Positions 46,301 through 56,217 of a stretch of DNA of 64,000 nt are shown here, in pieces. The notes under the pieces are model-generated. The model worked only from the letters and a program-made list of their open reading frames with translations. It searched no databases and was not told the origin of the DNA. This DNA comes from an actinobacterium LLX17 (lineage in GTDB: Bacteria > Actinomycetota > Actinomycetes > Propionibacteriales > Nocardioidaceae), in the NCBI GenBank assembly GCA_000471045.1, contig KI301992.1, positions 1,620,060-1,684,059 of the forward strand, in the 5' to 3' direction. Within the stretch, counting starts at the first letter, position 1, and every line of letters begins with the position of its first letter. The position numbers and the translations under genes are program-made.

Positions 46301-48265
46301 CTACTCGTCGCCGGCGGGCAGCGTCTGCGTGATCTGGCGCAGGAACTCGGCGTTGTTCGAGCTCTTCTTCAGCTTGTCCAGCATCAGCTCGAGACCCTGC
46401 TGGCCCTCGAGGCCCGCCAGCACGCGGCGGAGCTTCCAGATGATGGCGAGCTCGTCCTGGCCCACGAGCAGCTCCTCGCGGCGGGTGCTCGACGCGGCGA
46501 CGTCGATGGCCGGGAAGATGCGCTTGTCGGCGAGGTCGCGACGCAGGCGCAGCTCCATGTTGCCGGTGCCCTTGAACTCCTCGAAGATCACCTCGTCCAT
46601 GCGCGAGCCGGTCTCGACGAGCGCCGTGGCGAGGATCGTCAGCGAGCCACCGTCCTCGACGTTGCGCGCGGCACCGAAGAACTTCTTCGGCGGGTACAGC
46701 GCGGACGCGTCGACGCCGCCGGACATGATGCGACCGGAGGCCGGAGCCGACAGGTTGTAGGCGCGACCCAGGCGCGTAATGCCGTCGAGCAGGACGACGA
46801 CGTCGTGGCCCAGCTCGACGAGGCGCTTGGCGCGCTCGATGGCCAGCTCGGCGACCGTGGTGTGGTCGGAGGCGGGTCGGTCGAAGGTCGAGGCGATGAC
46901 CTCGCCCTTGACGGTGCGCTGGAAGTCGGTGACCTCCTCCGGGCGCTCGTCGACGAGCACGATCATCAGGTGGCACTCGGGGTTGTTGGCCGAGATGGCG
47001 TTGGCGACCTGCTGCATGATCGTCGTCTTGCCGGCCTTCGGCGGGCTGACGATCAGGCCGCGCTGGCCCTTGCCGATCGGCGACACGAGGTCGATGATGC
47101 GACCGGCGAATGCGTTCTGCTCACCCTCGAGGCGCAGGCGCTCGGTGGGGTACAGCGGCGTCAGGTTGCCGAACTCGACACGCTGCTTGGCCTCGTCGAG
47201 CGACATGCCGTTGACGGAGTCGACCCGGACCATCGGGTTGAACTTCTCCTTGCGCTCGCCCTCGCGGGGCTGACGCACCTGGCCGACGACGGCGTCACCA
47301 CGACGAAGCCCCCACTTGCGGACCATCGAGAGGGAGACGTAGACGTCGTTCTCGCTGGGCAGGTAGCCCGTGGTGCGCACGAAGGCGTAGTTGTCGAGGA
47401 TGTCGAGGATGCCGGCGGCGGGCACGAGGACGTCGTCCTCGGTGACCTGGACGTCCTCGGGTCCGCGGCTGCTGCCGCGGTTGCGACCACGACGGTTGCG
47501 ACGGCGGCCGCCTCCGGCCTCGTCGTCACCCCGGTCGTCGCCGCGGTCGTCCTGCTGACCGCCGCGGTTCTGGTCGCCCCGATCGCCCCGGTTCTGATCG
47601 TTCTGGCGGCGGTTGTCGCGCTGGTCGTCGCGGTTCTGCTCGCCACCACCGTTGCGATCACCCTTGCCCTGCTCGTTCTTGGGCTGGTCGTTCTTGTTCT
47701 GCTCGTTCTTGCTCTGCTCGCCCTTGTTCTGATCCTTCTGGGGCTGGTCGCCCTTGTTCTGGCCACCCTTGTTCTGACCACCGCGCGAGCGGTCGCCCCG
47801 GCCCTGATCCTTCTGGCCCTGATCCTTCTGGGGCTGATCGCCCTTGCCCTGGTCGTTCTTGAGCTCCTCGTTCTTGGCCTGGTCGTTCTTGGGCTGATCC
47901 TTCTGGCCCTGATCCTTCTGGGCCTGGCGCCCGCCGCGGTTGCGCTGCGGCTTGTCACCGGCGTCACCGGACTGCTCGGCCGACTTCTCGGCGGCCTGCT
48001 GGCGCGGGGCGGACTCGGCCGCCGGGACCTCGGCCTTCTCGCTGCGAGCGACGGCGGCCGGGGCCGGGTTGTCGCCGCGGGCCACCTTGATCGCGTCGAT
48101 CAGGGCGCCCTTGCGCATCTTCGAGGCGCCGGCGATGCCGAGCTCGGCGGCGATCTCCTGCAGCTCGGCCAGGACCTTGCCGCCGAGGGCGCCGGAGGTC
48201 TTGCGGGGACGGGGGGTGTCGCTCGAGGTCGCGTCGGACTCGGATGCGAGGGTGCTGTCAGTCAC
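46301..48265 (-). CDS. rho: Transcription termination factor Rho with large Q/N/K/D-rich insertion
   Basis: A 654-residue hexameric RNA helicase. Rho_N helical domain at about 28-65, cold-shock RNA-binding domain about 272-340 ([19 protein letters not shown]...), ATPase core with Walker [10 protein letters not shown] at 407-415. Between the first two lies a ~170-residue low-complexity insertion (about 100-268), built from repeats such as QKDQ, KNDQ and GGQNKG, then R/G/N-rich. Actinobacterial Rho factors have insertions here that bind RNA; this one is strikingly Gln/Asn/Lys/Asp-rich. ATG 48265. A 176-base leader upstream may hold autoregulatory signals. Confidence 0.95.
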   Translation of the reverse strand: MTDSTLASESDATSSDTPRPRKTSGALGGKVLAELQEIAAELGIAGASKMRKGALIDAIKVARGDNPAPAAVARSEKAEVPAAESAPRQQAAEKSAEQSGDAGDKPQRNRGGRQAQKDQGQKDQPKNDQAKNEELKNDQGKGDQPQKDQGQKDQGRGDRSRGGQNKGGQNKGDQPQKDQNKGEQSKNEQNKNDQPKNEQGKGDRNGGGEQNRDDQRDNRRQNDQNRGDRGDQNRGGQQDDRGDDRGDDEAGGGRRRNRRGRNRGSSRGPEDVQVTEDDVLVPAAGILDILDNYAFVRTTGYLPSENDVYVSLSMVRKWGLRRGDAVVGQVRQPREGERKEKFNPMVRVDSVNGMSLDEAKQRVEFGNLTPLYPTERLRLEGEQNAFAGRIIDLVSPIGKGQRGLIVSPPKAGKTTIMQQVANAISANNPECHLMIVLVDERPEEVTDFQRTVKGEVIASTFDRPASDHTTVAELAIERAKRLVELGHDVVVLLDGITRLGRAYNLSAPASGRIMSGGVDASALYPPKKFFGAARNVEDGGSLTILATALVETGSRMDEVIFEEFKGTGNMELRLRRDLADKRIFPAIDVAASSTRREELLVGQDELAIIWKLRRVLAGLEGQQGLELMLDKLKKSSNNAEFLRQITQTLPAGDE

Positions 48266-48441
48266 GTGGTGTCTTCCGTTGGACGATAGGTCGTGCCACG
48301 ACCGCGCAGATGCGGCTCAGATGAAGACCACCCGTTCGACGGGCGACTCTCGTGGCGACTGCCGGGGAGGTACTGCTCGACTCCGGCGCCGCCAACTGTA
48401 GCACCGGGAACCTCGTGGCTGCGGCAGGGTCGATCGGCGGG

Positions 48442-49341
48442 TCAGGCAGCGCCCGAGTCGGCCGTAGCGCCTCGGACTGTTGCACCGTAAGCGTCGACGT
48501 CGAGGTGGTGCAGCGCCCAGCCGGCAGGCAGGGCCTCATCGATGCCCCGGGCGAAGGCCAGGACCGTGGGACCGGCGCCCGAGATGATGGCCGGCACGCC
48601 GTCGACGCGCAGCGACCGCACCAGCTGGTAGGACTCCGGCATCACGCTGCTGCGGTACGACTGGTGCAGCCGGTCCTCGGTGGCGTTGACCAGCCGCTCG
48701 GGAGCACCCGTCAGCGCCGCGATCAGCAGCGCCGCCCGGCCGGCGTTGAAGGTCGCGTCGGAGTGCGGCACCGTCTCGGGCAGCAGCCCGCGCGCGGCCT
48801 CCGTGGAGACCGGGGTGGGCGGCACGAACACCGTGACGGGCACGTCGCAGTCGAGGCGCTGCACCTCGGCCGCGGCGCCGTCGACCCACGCGATCGTGAG
48901 CCCGCCGAACAGCGCGGGCGCCACGTTGTCGGGGTGCCCCTCGAGATCGGTGGCGAGCTGGAAGGCGGTGCGGTCGTCGAGGCGGTCGTGCCCGTTCACG
49001 AGGGCCCGAGCCGCGACGATGCCCCCGACGATGGCGGCAGCGCTGGACCCGAGACCGCGGCCGTGCGGGATGGCGTTGCGACAGGTCAGGCGAAGGCCCG
49101 AGGGGCGCTCGCCCAGCAGGTCGAACGTCGCGTTCATCGACTGGACCACCAGGTGCGTCTCGTCGAGCGGCACCTCACCGGCACCGGCACCCGTGACGTC
49201 GATGTGCAGGCCGTCGTCGACGGCCTCGACCACGAGCTCGTCGTAGAGGCCGAGCGCGAGGCCCAGGGCATCGAAGCCGGGGCCCAGGTTGGCGCTCGAT
49301 GCCGGCACCCGGACGGTGACGGGCCCCACCACAGAAGTCAT
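48442..49341 (-). CDS. thrB: Homoserine kinase
   Basis: A 299-residue GHMP kinase for threonine synthesis: [15 protein letters not shown] at the N-terminus and the ATP loop [19 protein letters not shown] 49341 overlaps the thrC stop (ATGA). Third gene of hom-thrC-thrB. Confidence 0.95.
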   Translation of the reverse strand: MTSVVGPVTVRVPASSANLGPGFDALGLALGLYDELVVEAVDDGLHIDVTGAGAGEVPLDETHLVVQSMNATFDLLGERPSGLRLTCRNAIPHGRGLGSSAAAIVGGIVAARALVNGHDRLDDRTAFQLATDLEGHPDNVAPALFGGLTIAWVDGAAAEVQRLDCDVPVTVFVPPTPVSTEAARGLLPETVPHSDATFNAGRAALLIAALTGAPERLVNATEDRLHQSYRSSVMPESYQLVRSLRVDGVPAIISGAGPTVLAFARGIDEALPAGWALHHLDVDAYGATVRGATADSGAA

Positions 49342-50402
49342 CGGAGCCCGGCGGCCTCGGCGGCCGCGTCGACGTCGGCGTCGATCGCCGTGTCGACGAT
49401 CGAGCCGACGCGCGACATCGGGGTGTCGATGTCCTTGAGCCCGTGACCGGTGACCGTGATGGTGATGGTGAGTCCTGGCTCGACCTGCCCCGCCTCGGCG
49501 GCGGCCAGCAGCCCGGCGACACCGGCGGCCGACGCGGGTTCGACGAAGATTCCCTCGTGCGCGCCGAGCTGACGCTGGGCGGCGAGGATCTGCTCGTCGG
49601 TCACGGAGTCGATGCGACCGCCGGACTCGTCACGCGCGTTCTCGGCGAGCGTCCAGGACGCGGGGTTGCCGATGCGGATGGCGGTGGCGACGGTGTCGGG
49701 ATCGGGCACGACGCGGCCGAGCACGATGGGCGCGGAGCCGGCGGCCTGGAATCCCCACATCTTCGGGCGGCTCGGCGCCACCCCGGCCTCGTGGTACTCG
49801 ACGAAGCCCTTCCAGTAGGCGGTGATGTTGCCGGCGTTGCCGACCGGTAGCACGTGCAGGTCGGGGGCGCGGCCCAGCACGTCGACGATCTCGAACGAGG
49901 CGGTCTTCTGGCCCTCGATGCGCATCGGGTTGACCGAGTTGACCAGCGCGACGGGGTACTCCTTGGCGAGTCCCCGCGAGAGGTCGAGGCAGTCGTCGAA
50001 GTTGCCGCGGACCTGGATGATGTCGGCGCCGTGCATGACGGCCTGCGCCATCTTGCCGGCGGCGATGCGCCCGTGGGGCACCAGCACGATCGGGGTCAGG
50101 CCGGCCCGGGCCGCGTAGGCGGTCATCGAGGCGGACGTGTTGCCGGTCGACGCGCACACGACGGCCTTGGCGCCCTGGGCGACCGCGACCGAGATGGCGG
50201 TGGTCATGCCACGGTCCTTGAAGGAGCCGGTGGGGTTGTCACCCTCGACCTTCACGAACACGTCACCGCGGACGATCTCGGAGAGCCACGCCGAGTGCAC
50301 GAGCGGCGTGCCGCCCTCCCCCAGGGTGACGGCCGCGACGTCGGAGCCGAACGGCATCCACTCGCGGTACTCGGGAATGACACCGCGCCAGGGCTGAGCC
50401 AT
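49338..50402 (-). CDS. thrC: Threonine synthase
   Basis: A 354-residue fold-type II PLP enzyme making threonine from phosphohomoserine. PLP Lys62 in [11 protein letters not shown]; glycine-rich phosphate loop [16 protein letters not shown] 50402 shares one base with the hom stop (TGATG). Confidence 0.95.
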   Translation of the reverse strand: MAQPWRGVIPEYREWMPFGSDVAAVTLGEGGTPLVHSAWLSEIVRGDVFVKVEGDNPTGSFKDRGMTTAISVAVAQGAKAVVCASTGNTSASMTAYAARAGLTPIVLVPHGRIAAGKMAQAVMHGADIIQVRGNFDDCLDLSRGLAKEYPVALVNSVNPMRIEGQKTASFEIVDVLGRAPDLHVLPVGNAGNITAYWKGFVEYHEAGVAPSRPKMWGFQAAGSAPIVLGRVVPDPDTVATAIRIGNPASWTLAENARDESGGRIDSVTDEQILAAQRQLGAHEGIFVEPASAAGVAGLLAAAEAGQVEPGLTITITVTGHGLKDIDTPMSRVGSIVDTAIDADVDAAAEAAGLR

Positions 50403-51715
50403 CAGAAGCCTCCTTCGACGCGCATGACGGACGAGACCTCGCGGACGACGTCGAGCCCGCGCAGGGCGTCGATCGTGGCGGCCAGCGCCGCGTCCTCGGC
50501 CTCGTGGGTGACGATGACCAGCTGGGCGTCGGACCCGTGGCCCTCTTGGCGGAGGTTCTGGATCGAGACGCCGAAGCGGGCGAACTCCTGGGCGATGATC
50601 GCGAGCACGCCGGTGCGGTCCTCGACCGCGATCGCCACGTGGTAGCGGGTGCGGGCACGGCCGATGGGCAGCAGCTCGACCTCGGCGTGCGAGGTCTCGC
50701 CGGGACCGAACACGTTGCGGGCGCGATTGCGCGCCACCGAGACGACGTCGCCCAGCACGGCGCTGGCCGTGGGAGCCCCGCCGGCGCCGGGGCCGTAGAA
50801 CATGAGCTGTCCCGCGGCCTCGCTCTCGACGAAGACCGCGTTGTAGGCACCGCGGACGCTCGCCAGCGGGTGCGAGGTGGGCACCATCGCCGGGTGCACC
50901 CGCGCGACGACCGCCGGGCCGCTGTCGGTGTCGTGCAGCTCGCAGATGGCCAGCAGCTTGACGACGCAGCCCATGTCGGCGGCCGAGCGCACGTCGTCGG
51001 CGGTGACCCTGGAGATGCCTTCGCAGTGCACGTCCTCGATCGACAAGTTGGTGTGGAACGCCAGCCCGGCCAGCAGGGCGGCCTTCGCGGCGGCGTCGTG
51101 ACCCTCGACGTCGGCCGTCGGGTCGGCCTCGGCGTACCCGAGGCGCTGCGCGTCAACCAGCGCCTCACCGAAGTCCTGGCCGAGCGTGGTCATCTGGTCG
51201 AGGATGAAGTTGGTGGTGCCGTTGACGATGCCCAGCACGCGCTGCACGCGGTCGCCGGCCAGCGACTCGCGCAGCGGCCGGACGATGGGGATGGCCCCGG
51301 CGACGGCGGCCTCGAAGGAGAGGTCCCGCTCGGCCTTCTCGGCGGCCTCGAACAGGTGCGCGCCGTCGGCGGCCAGCAGGGCCTTGTTGGCGGTGACGAC
51401 CGAGGCGCCGCTCTCGAGCGCGGCGAGGATCAGCTCACGCGCCGGCTCGACGCCACCGATGACCTCGACCACGACGTCGACGCCGCTGGTGACCAGCGCA
51501 TGCGCGTCGGTGGTGAACAGGTCGGACGGCAGGTCGACGTCGCGCGGTGCGTCGAGACGGCGGACCGCGATGCCGACGAGCTCGAGCGGCACACCGACGC
51601 GACGCGCCAGCTCGTCGCTGTCGCGCGTGAGGAGGCGGGCGACCTCCGTGCCGACCACTCCGCACCCGAGCATGGCGATGCGGAGCGGACGGTCGGTCAC
51701 GGGTCGAAGATTCAC
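50402..51715 (-). CDS. hom: Homoserine dehydrogenase
   Basis: A 437-residue enzyme with Rossmann motif [12 protein letters not shown], catalytic NGTTNFI and the Lys-containing [12 protein letters not shown] segment, followed by a C-terminal ACT domain (about 360-430: [24 protein letters not shown]) that gives threonine feedback control. GTG 51715 is used; GTG 51700 (VTDRPLRIA) is nearly as good since no clear ribosome site favours either. Confidence 0.94.
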   Translation of the reverse strand: MNLRPVTDRPLRIAMLGCGVVGTEVARLLTRDSDELARRVGVPLELVGIAVRRLDAPRDVDLPSDLFTTDAHALVTSGVDVVVEVIGGVEPARELILAALESGASVVTANKALLAADGAHLFEAAEKAERDLSFEAAVAGAIPIVRPLRESLAGDRVQRVLGIVNGTTNFILDQMTTLGQDFGEALVDAQRLGYAEADPTADVEGHDAAAKAALLAGLAFHTNLSIEDVHCEGISRVTADDVRSAADMGCVVKLLAICELHDTDSGPAVVARVHPAMVPTSHPLASVRGAYNAVFVESEAAGQLMFYGPGAGGAPTASAVLGDVVSVARNRARNVFGPGETSHAEVELLPIGRARTRYHVAIAVEDRTGVLAIIAQEFARFGVSIQNLRQEGHGSDAQLVIVTHEAEDAALAATIDALRGLDVVREVSSVMRVEGGF

Positions 51716-51822
51716 GCCGTCAGCCTATCGACGCCGCCACCCCGCCCATCCCCCGGCGGTCGACCGTCCTGCGGGATACCATCGGCCGGGCCCCGTCGGC
51801 CCGACGATCGAGAGGAACCGCC

Positions 51823-52380
51823 ATGGACTTCCACCCCGTGCGGTCCATCCGTCGGATGCCCCGTCGCCGTCAGCGTCTCCTGGCCGCAGGCGCCGCCGCC
51901 CTCGTCCTGGCGGTCCTGGCCGGCGTCAGCCTCTACCGCGCCGCCACCGACCCGATCGTCAAGGGTGACTCCGGTCCGACCGTCGCGCTGCCCGACACCG
52001 AGCCCGGCGACCAGGCCGACCTGGCGCCCGACTCGGTGCAGGACCTCCTGACGGCCGCGGGCGGCGAGGCCGACACGATCTTCGGCTCGCTGCCGCTGCC
52101 CGGGCCGTGCGAGTCGCGACCGGTCACGCTGTCCGTCAGCTCTGACGCCCCGATCCTCATCGGTGGCTACCTCACCTCCACGGGCGAGACGGCGTACTTC
52201 GAGAAGACGCCCAATCCCTCGGTGACGCTCGACCTGTGTGGCAAGAACCCGGTGGGTCTCGTCGTGGCCCAGGCCAGCGCCACCGCGACCTTCATCAGCT
52301 GCTCCACGTCGGACGCGGGCACGCCGGGCGAGAGCCGCCGCCAGGAAGGCCCGTACGCCAAGACCTACTGCTACGTCTGA
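51823..52380 (+). CDS. Exported protein of unknown function
   Basis: A 185-residue protein with a basic N-terminus, one membrane helix (LLAAGAAALVLAVLAGVSL) and an extracytoplasmic domain with four Cys (PGPCESR, DLCGKN, FISCST, KTYCYV), likely two disulfides. ATG 51823 has GAGAGGAA upstream. It sits alone on the plus strand, between hom and lysA, and converges on lysA. No family recognised. Confidence 0.7.
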   Translation: MDFHPVRSIRRMPRRRQRLLAAGAAALVLAVLAGVSLYRAATDPIVKGDSGPTVALPDTEPGDQADLAPDSVQDLLTAAGGEADTIFGSLPLPGPCESRPVTLSVSSDAPILIGGYLTSTGETAYFEKTPNPSVTLDLCGKNPVGLVVAQASATATFISCSTSDAGTPGESRRQEGPYAKTYCYV

Positions 52381-52385
52381 GGAGC

Positions 52386-52436
52386 GGCAGGGCTCGACGG
52401 GCGACAGGGCTGGACGGGCGGCAGGGCTAGACGACG
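52386..52436. repeat. Three 17-bp direct repeats over the lysA stop codon
   Basis: GGCAGGGCTCGACGGGC (52386-52402), GACAGGGCTGGACGGGC (52403-52419) and GGCAGGGCTAGACGACG (52420-52436). The last contains the lysA stop (CTA, 52427-52429); the others have CTC and CTG in its place. The array starts 6 bases after the stop of the convergent exported-protein gene. Confidence 0.75.
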
Positions 52437-53827
52437 TCGAGGGCGAGCAGGTCGTCCTCGGTCTCACGGCGCAGCACCAGTCGGGCCTCCCCGTCGCGCA
52501 CCGCCACCACGGCCGCGCGCGGCACGTGGTTGTAGTTGTTGGCGAGCGAGCGGCAGTAGGCGCCGGTGCCCGGCACCGCGATGAGGTCACCACGCTCGAT
52601 GTCGGCCGGCAGGTACTCGTCCTTCACGACGATGTCACCGGACTCGCAGTGCTTGCCCACCACGCGACTCAGCACCGCCGGGGCCTCCGACGTGCGCGAC
52701 GCGAGCGTGCACGAGTAGTCGGCGCTGTAGAGGGCGGTGCGGATGTTGTCGCTCATCCCCCCGTCGACCGAGACGTAGCGGCGCTGCGAGCCGCCGTCGA
52801 GGTCGACCGCCTTGGCCGTGCCCACCGTGTAGAGGGTGAACCCGGCGGGGCCGGCGATGGCACGACCGGGCTCGATCGAGAGCTTCGGGACGCCGATGTC
52901 GAGCGCAGCGCACTCGTCGTCGACGATCTTGGTGATCTCACGGGCGAGGTCCTGCGGCGAGCGGGGGTCGTCCTGCGTCGTGTAGGCGATGCCGAAGCCG
53001 CCGCCGAGGTCGAGCTCGGGCAGGGTGACACCGAGCTCCCGCTCGATCTCGGCGTGCAGGCGCAGCACGCGCCGGGCAGCCACCTCGAACCCGTCGGTGA
53101 CGAAGATCTGCGAGCCGATGTGCGAGTGCAGCCCGCACAGCTTCAGGCCGTCGGCGGCGATGATGCGGCGGACGGCCTCGAGCGCCTGTCCGCCGGCGAT
53201 CGAGAAGCCGAACTTCTGGTCCTCGTGCGAGGTGGAGATGTACTCGTGGGTGTGCGCCTCGACACCGGCGGTGACCCGCACCATGACGCGTGCGGTGGTG
53301 TCGAGCTCGGTGGCGAGGGAGGCGAGCAGGTCGATCTCGTCGAGCGAGTCGACGATGATGCGGCCGACACCGACCTCGAGCGCGCGGCGCAGCTCGGCCT
53401 CGGACTTGTTGTTGCCGTGCAGACCGATGCGCGCCGGCGGGAACTCCGCACGCAGCGCGACGGCCAGCTCTCCCCCGGTGCAGACGTCGAGGTTGAGCCC
53501 CTCCTCGGCGATCCAGCGGGCGGTGGCGACGCAGAGGAACGCCTTGCCGGCGTAGTAGACGTCGGCGGACTCGAAGCTGTCGCGGAACGCGCGGGCGCGG
53601 CGGCGGAAGTCGTCCTCGTCGACGACGTACAAGGGCGTGCCGAACTCCTCAGCGAGCTCGGCTGCGGACTCGCCCGCGACGGTCAGCACGCCGTCGACCT
53701 TCGAGACGTGGGTCGACCAGAGGTGCTCGACCAGCTCGTTGACGTCGTCGGGTCGGCGCAGCCACGCGGGACCGCGGTCGCCGACCTGGCCGTGCAGGGC
53801 ACCTGCCTCGTGAGCGCGCATCGTCAC
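52427..53827 (-). CDS. lysA: Diaminopimelate decarboxylase
   Basis: A 466-residue fold-type III PLP enzyme, the last step to lysine. Catalytic Lys95 in VYYAGKAFLC; HSHIGSQIF, GGGFGIAY and EPGRAIAGPAG bind PLP. GTG 53827 overlaps the argS stop (GTGA); an ATG two codons in is an alternative. The N-terminus has ~20 residues more than the shortest homologues. Confidence 0.94.
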   Translation of the reverse strand: MTMRAHEAGALHGQVGDRGPAWLRRPDDVNELVEHLWSTHVSKVDGVLTVAGESAAELAEEFGTPLYVVDEDDFRRRARAFRDSFESADVYYAGKAFLCVATARWIAEEGLNLDVCTGGELAVALRAEFPPARIGLHGNNKSEAELRRALEVGVGRIIVDSLDEIDLLASLATELDTTARVMVRVTAGVEAHTHEYISTSHEDQKFGFSIAGGQALEAVRRIIAADGLKLCGLHSHIGSQIFVTDGFEVAARRVLRLHAEIERELGVTLPELDLGGGFGIAYTTQDDPRSPQDLAREITKIVDDECAALDIGVPKLSIEPGRAIAGPAGFTLYTVGTAKAVDLDGGSQRRYVSVDGGMSDNIRTALYSADYSCTLASRTSEAPAVLSRVVGKHCESGDIVVKDEYLPADIERGDLIAVPGTGAYCRSLANNYNHVPRAAVVAVRDGEARLVLRRETEDDLLALDVV

Positions 53828-55488
53828 ATCCTGTCGGGAGCGGCCACGCCGAGCAGCTCCAGTCCGTTGGCCAGCACCTGTCGGGTGGCCGCGACCAGCA
53901 CGAGCCGGGCGCGGTGGGTGTCGGTGACGTCCTCGTCGCCCTGCGGCAGGACCCGGCAGACGTCGTAGAACTTGTGGAACCGCGAGGCAGTGTCCTCGAG
54001 GTAGCGGGCGACCCGGTGCGGCTCGCGCAGCTCGGCGGCGCGGGCCACGACGCGCGGGAGGTCGGCCAGGCTGCGCAGCAGCTCACCCTCGGCCTCGGTG
54101 CTCAGCAGCGCGGGGTCGAAGACGTCGACGTCGGGCACGACGCCGAGGTCGCCGGCGTTGCGGACGATCGACGCCAGCCGGGCGTGCGCGTACTGCACGT
54201 AGAACACCGGGTTCTCGCTGGCCTGCCGGGTGATCTCGGCGACGTCGAGCGTCAGCGGGGTGTCGGCCGGGTAGCGGGCCAGCGTGTAGCGCAGCGAGTC
54301 GACGCCGATCAGGTCGACCAGCTCGGCGAGCGTCACCATCGTGCCGGCGCGCTTGCTGAGCTTGAGCTCCACGCCGTCGGCGAGGATCTTCACGAGCTGG
54401 CCGATCAGCACCTCGAGGTGGCTGTCGGGGTCGTCGCCGGCGCACGCGGCCATGGCCCGCAGGCGGCCGACGTAGCCGTGGTGGTCGGCCCCCAGCAGGT
54501 AGACGCAGCGGTCGAAGCCGCGCTCGCGCTTGTTGACGTAGTAGGCGGCGTCGGAGGCGAAGTACGTCAGCTCACCGTTGGACCGGCGCAGCACGCGGTC
54601 CTTGTCGTCACCGTGGTCGGTGGTGCGCATCCACAGCGCACCGTCGAGCTCGTAGAGGTGGCCCTGCTTCTGCAGCACCTCCATCGCGTGGTCGACCGCA
54701 CCCGACGAGTGCAGCGTCCGTTCGGAGAACCAGACGTCGAAGTGCGTGCGGACGCCGGCAAGCTGCTCCTGGTGCTCGGCCAGCTGCAGCGCGTAGCCCG
54801 CCTCGCGGAAGGCCTCGAGCTGCGCCTGCCCCTCGAGGTCGAGGAGGGCCGGGTCGTCGGCGACGACCCGCGCGGCGAGGTCGGCGACGTACCCGCCGTG
54901 GTAGCCGTCGTCAGGCACCTCGGTGCCGGTGGCGCGGGCCTGCAGCGAGGCGCCGAACTTGTCCATCTGGTTGCCACGGTCGTTGACGTAGAACTCGCGC
55001 GTGACCTCGGCACCGGCGAAGGCCAGCACCCGGGCCAGCGCGTCACCCACGACGGCCCAGCGGGTGTGGCCCAGGTGGAGCGGACCGGTGGGGTTGGCCG
55101 AGATGAACTCGACGTCGACCTTCTGGCCGGCCAGCGCGTCGGCGCGCCCGTAGTCGGCGCCGGCCTGCAGCACCTGCGTGGCCACGACCCCCTGCGCGTC
55201 GGCGGCGACGCGCACGTTGAGGAAGCCGGGTCCGGCGATCTCGGCACTGGCGATGCCGTCGACGGCGACGAGCGCGTCGGCCAGGGTCTGCGCCAGCTCG
55301 CGCGGGTTGAGCCCGGCCGGCTTGGCGAGCTTGAGGGCCACGTTGGTCGCGTAGTCGCCGTGCTCGCGGTTCTTGGGACGCTCGACCGTGACGGTGGAGG
55401 GCACGGGGCCCGGGAGGGTCAGCGCACCGGACTCGACGAGGGTCGAGAGGGCGCCGACGACGACGTCGGAGAACTGGTCGGGAGTCAC
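53824..55488 (-). CDS. argS: Arginyl-tRNA synthetase
   Basis: A 554-residue class I aminoacyl-tRNA synthetase. HIGH-type motif PLHLGHTRWA, KMSKS-type ELKLSKRAGTMV, N-terminal additional domain and C-terminal DALR anticodon domain (ELREPHRVARYLEDTA). ATG/GTG start at 55488. A tRNA-Arg gene lies 500 bases away on the other strand. Confidence 0.95.
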   Translation of the reverse strand: MTPDQFSDVVVGALSTLVESGALTLPGPVPSTVTVERPKNREHGDYATNVALKLAKPAGLNPRELAQTLADALVAVDGIASAEIAGPGFLNVRVAADAQGVVATQVLQAGADYGRADALAGQKVDVEFISANPTGPLHLGHTRWAVVGDALARVLAFAGAEVTREFYVNDRGNQMDKFGASLQARATGTEVPDDGYHGGYVADLAARVVADDPALLDLEGQAQLEAFREAGYALQLAEHQEQLAGVRTHFDVWFSERTLHSSGAVDHAMEVLQKQGHLYELDGALWMRTTDHGDDKDRVLRRSNGELTYFASDAAYYVNKRERGFDRCVYLLGADHHGYVGRLRAMAACAGDDPDSHLEVLIGQLVKILADGVELKLSKRAGTMVTLAELVDLIGVDSLRYTLARYPADTPLTLDVAEITRQASENPVFYVQYAHARLASIVRNAGDLGVVPDVDVFDPALLSTEAEGELLRSLADLPRVVARAAELREPHRVARYLEDTASRFHKFYDVCRVLPQGDEDVTDTHRARLVLVAATRQVLANGLELLGVAAPDRM

Positions 55489-55516
55489 CCGCGGAGTCTA
55501 TCGACGGGCGCGCGGC

Positions 55517-55924
55517 TCACTCTGCCCGGCGCTGGGCCCGGCACTGGGCCACGAGATCGCTCAGCGTGGTGACGAGGTGGTCAGGATCGAACGGCTTGGT
55601 GACGTAGACGTCGACGCCGGCCTCGATCGCCCGCTGCACGGACGTGGGGTGGCCCTGCGTGGTGACCATCGCGACCGTCAGGTTCGTCAACCGCGGGTCG
55701 GCTCGGATCGCCTGCACCGCGGCCACGCCGTCCATGCGCGGCATCATCACGTCGATCGTCACGACGTCGGGGAGCGTCTCGGCGGAACGCAGGATCTCGA
55801 GGCACTCCTGCCCGTCGACGGCCTCGCTGACGGTGAATCCGGCGAGCTCGAGATTGGTGCGGATCAGGAAGCGGATGGACGCCGTGTCGTCGACGACGAG
55901 CACGTGCGGCGCCTCCGGGTCCAT
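55517..55924 (-). CDS. Single-domain response regulator (CheY-like)
   Basis: A 135-residue stand-alone receiver: acidic pair Asp12-Asp13 (LVVDDTAS), phosphorylated Asp58 (VVTIDVMMPRMDG), Thr88/89 (AMVTTQG) and Lys110 (YVTKPF). No output domain. ATG 55924 is used; GTG 55933 is in frame and has a better-placed GGGGA. No kinase is nearby. It lies 28 bases after argS start region on the same strand, upstream of it, so may lead the argS-lysA transcript. Confidence 0.85.
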   Translation of the reverse strand: MDPEAPHVLVVDDTASIRFLIRTNLELAGFTVSEAVDGQECLEILRSAETLPDVVTIDVMMPRMDGVAAVQAIRADPRLTNLTVAMVTTQGHPTSVQRAIEAGVDVYVTKPFDPDHLVTTLSDLVAQCRAQRRAE

Positions 55925-55990
55925 GGGCCACACGGTATCCCCGGTGCGGTAGGCTCGGCGCGGTCGTCCGGCCACGTGCTCGACACGTCG

Positions 55991-56062
55991 GCCCCCGTAG
56001 CTCAGGGGATAGAGCACCGCCCTCCGGAGGCGGGAGCGCAGGTTCGAATCCTGCCGGGGGCA
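55991..56062 (+). tRNA. tRNA-Arg (anticodon CCG)
   Basis: A 72-base cloverleaf: acceptor GCCCCCG/CGGGGGC (7 perfect pairs), D arm GCTC/GAGC, anticodon arm CCGCC/GGCGG with loop CTCCGGA (CCG at 34-36, reads CGG), T arm GCAGG/CCTGC with loop TTCGAAT, discriminator A. The 3' CCA is not encoded. A GCGTGC/GCACGC stem at 56069-56084 follows. Confidence 0.97.
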
Positions 56063-56217
56063 CTTTGTGCGTGCGGGAGCACGCCGCCTGACCAGGTCGG
56101 AGCCGCGCCCGGGCGATTGTTAGGCTGGATCACCAGTCACGAGCATCGCTCCTGGTCGCTGCCGGGCCGGTTCGCCTCGTGTGCCGACTCCCCCGCCCGG
56201 CCGATGAAGGACCCGCG

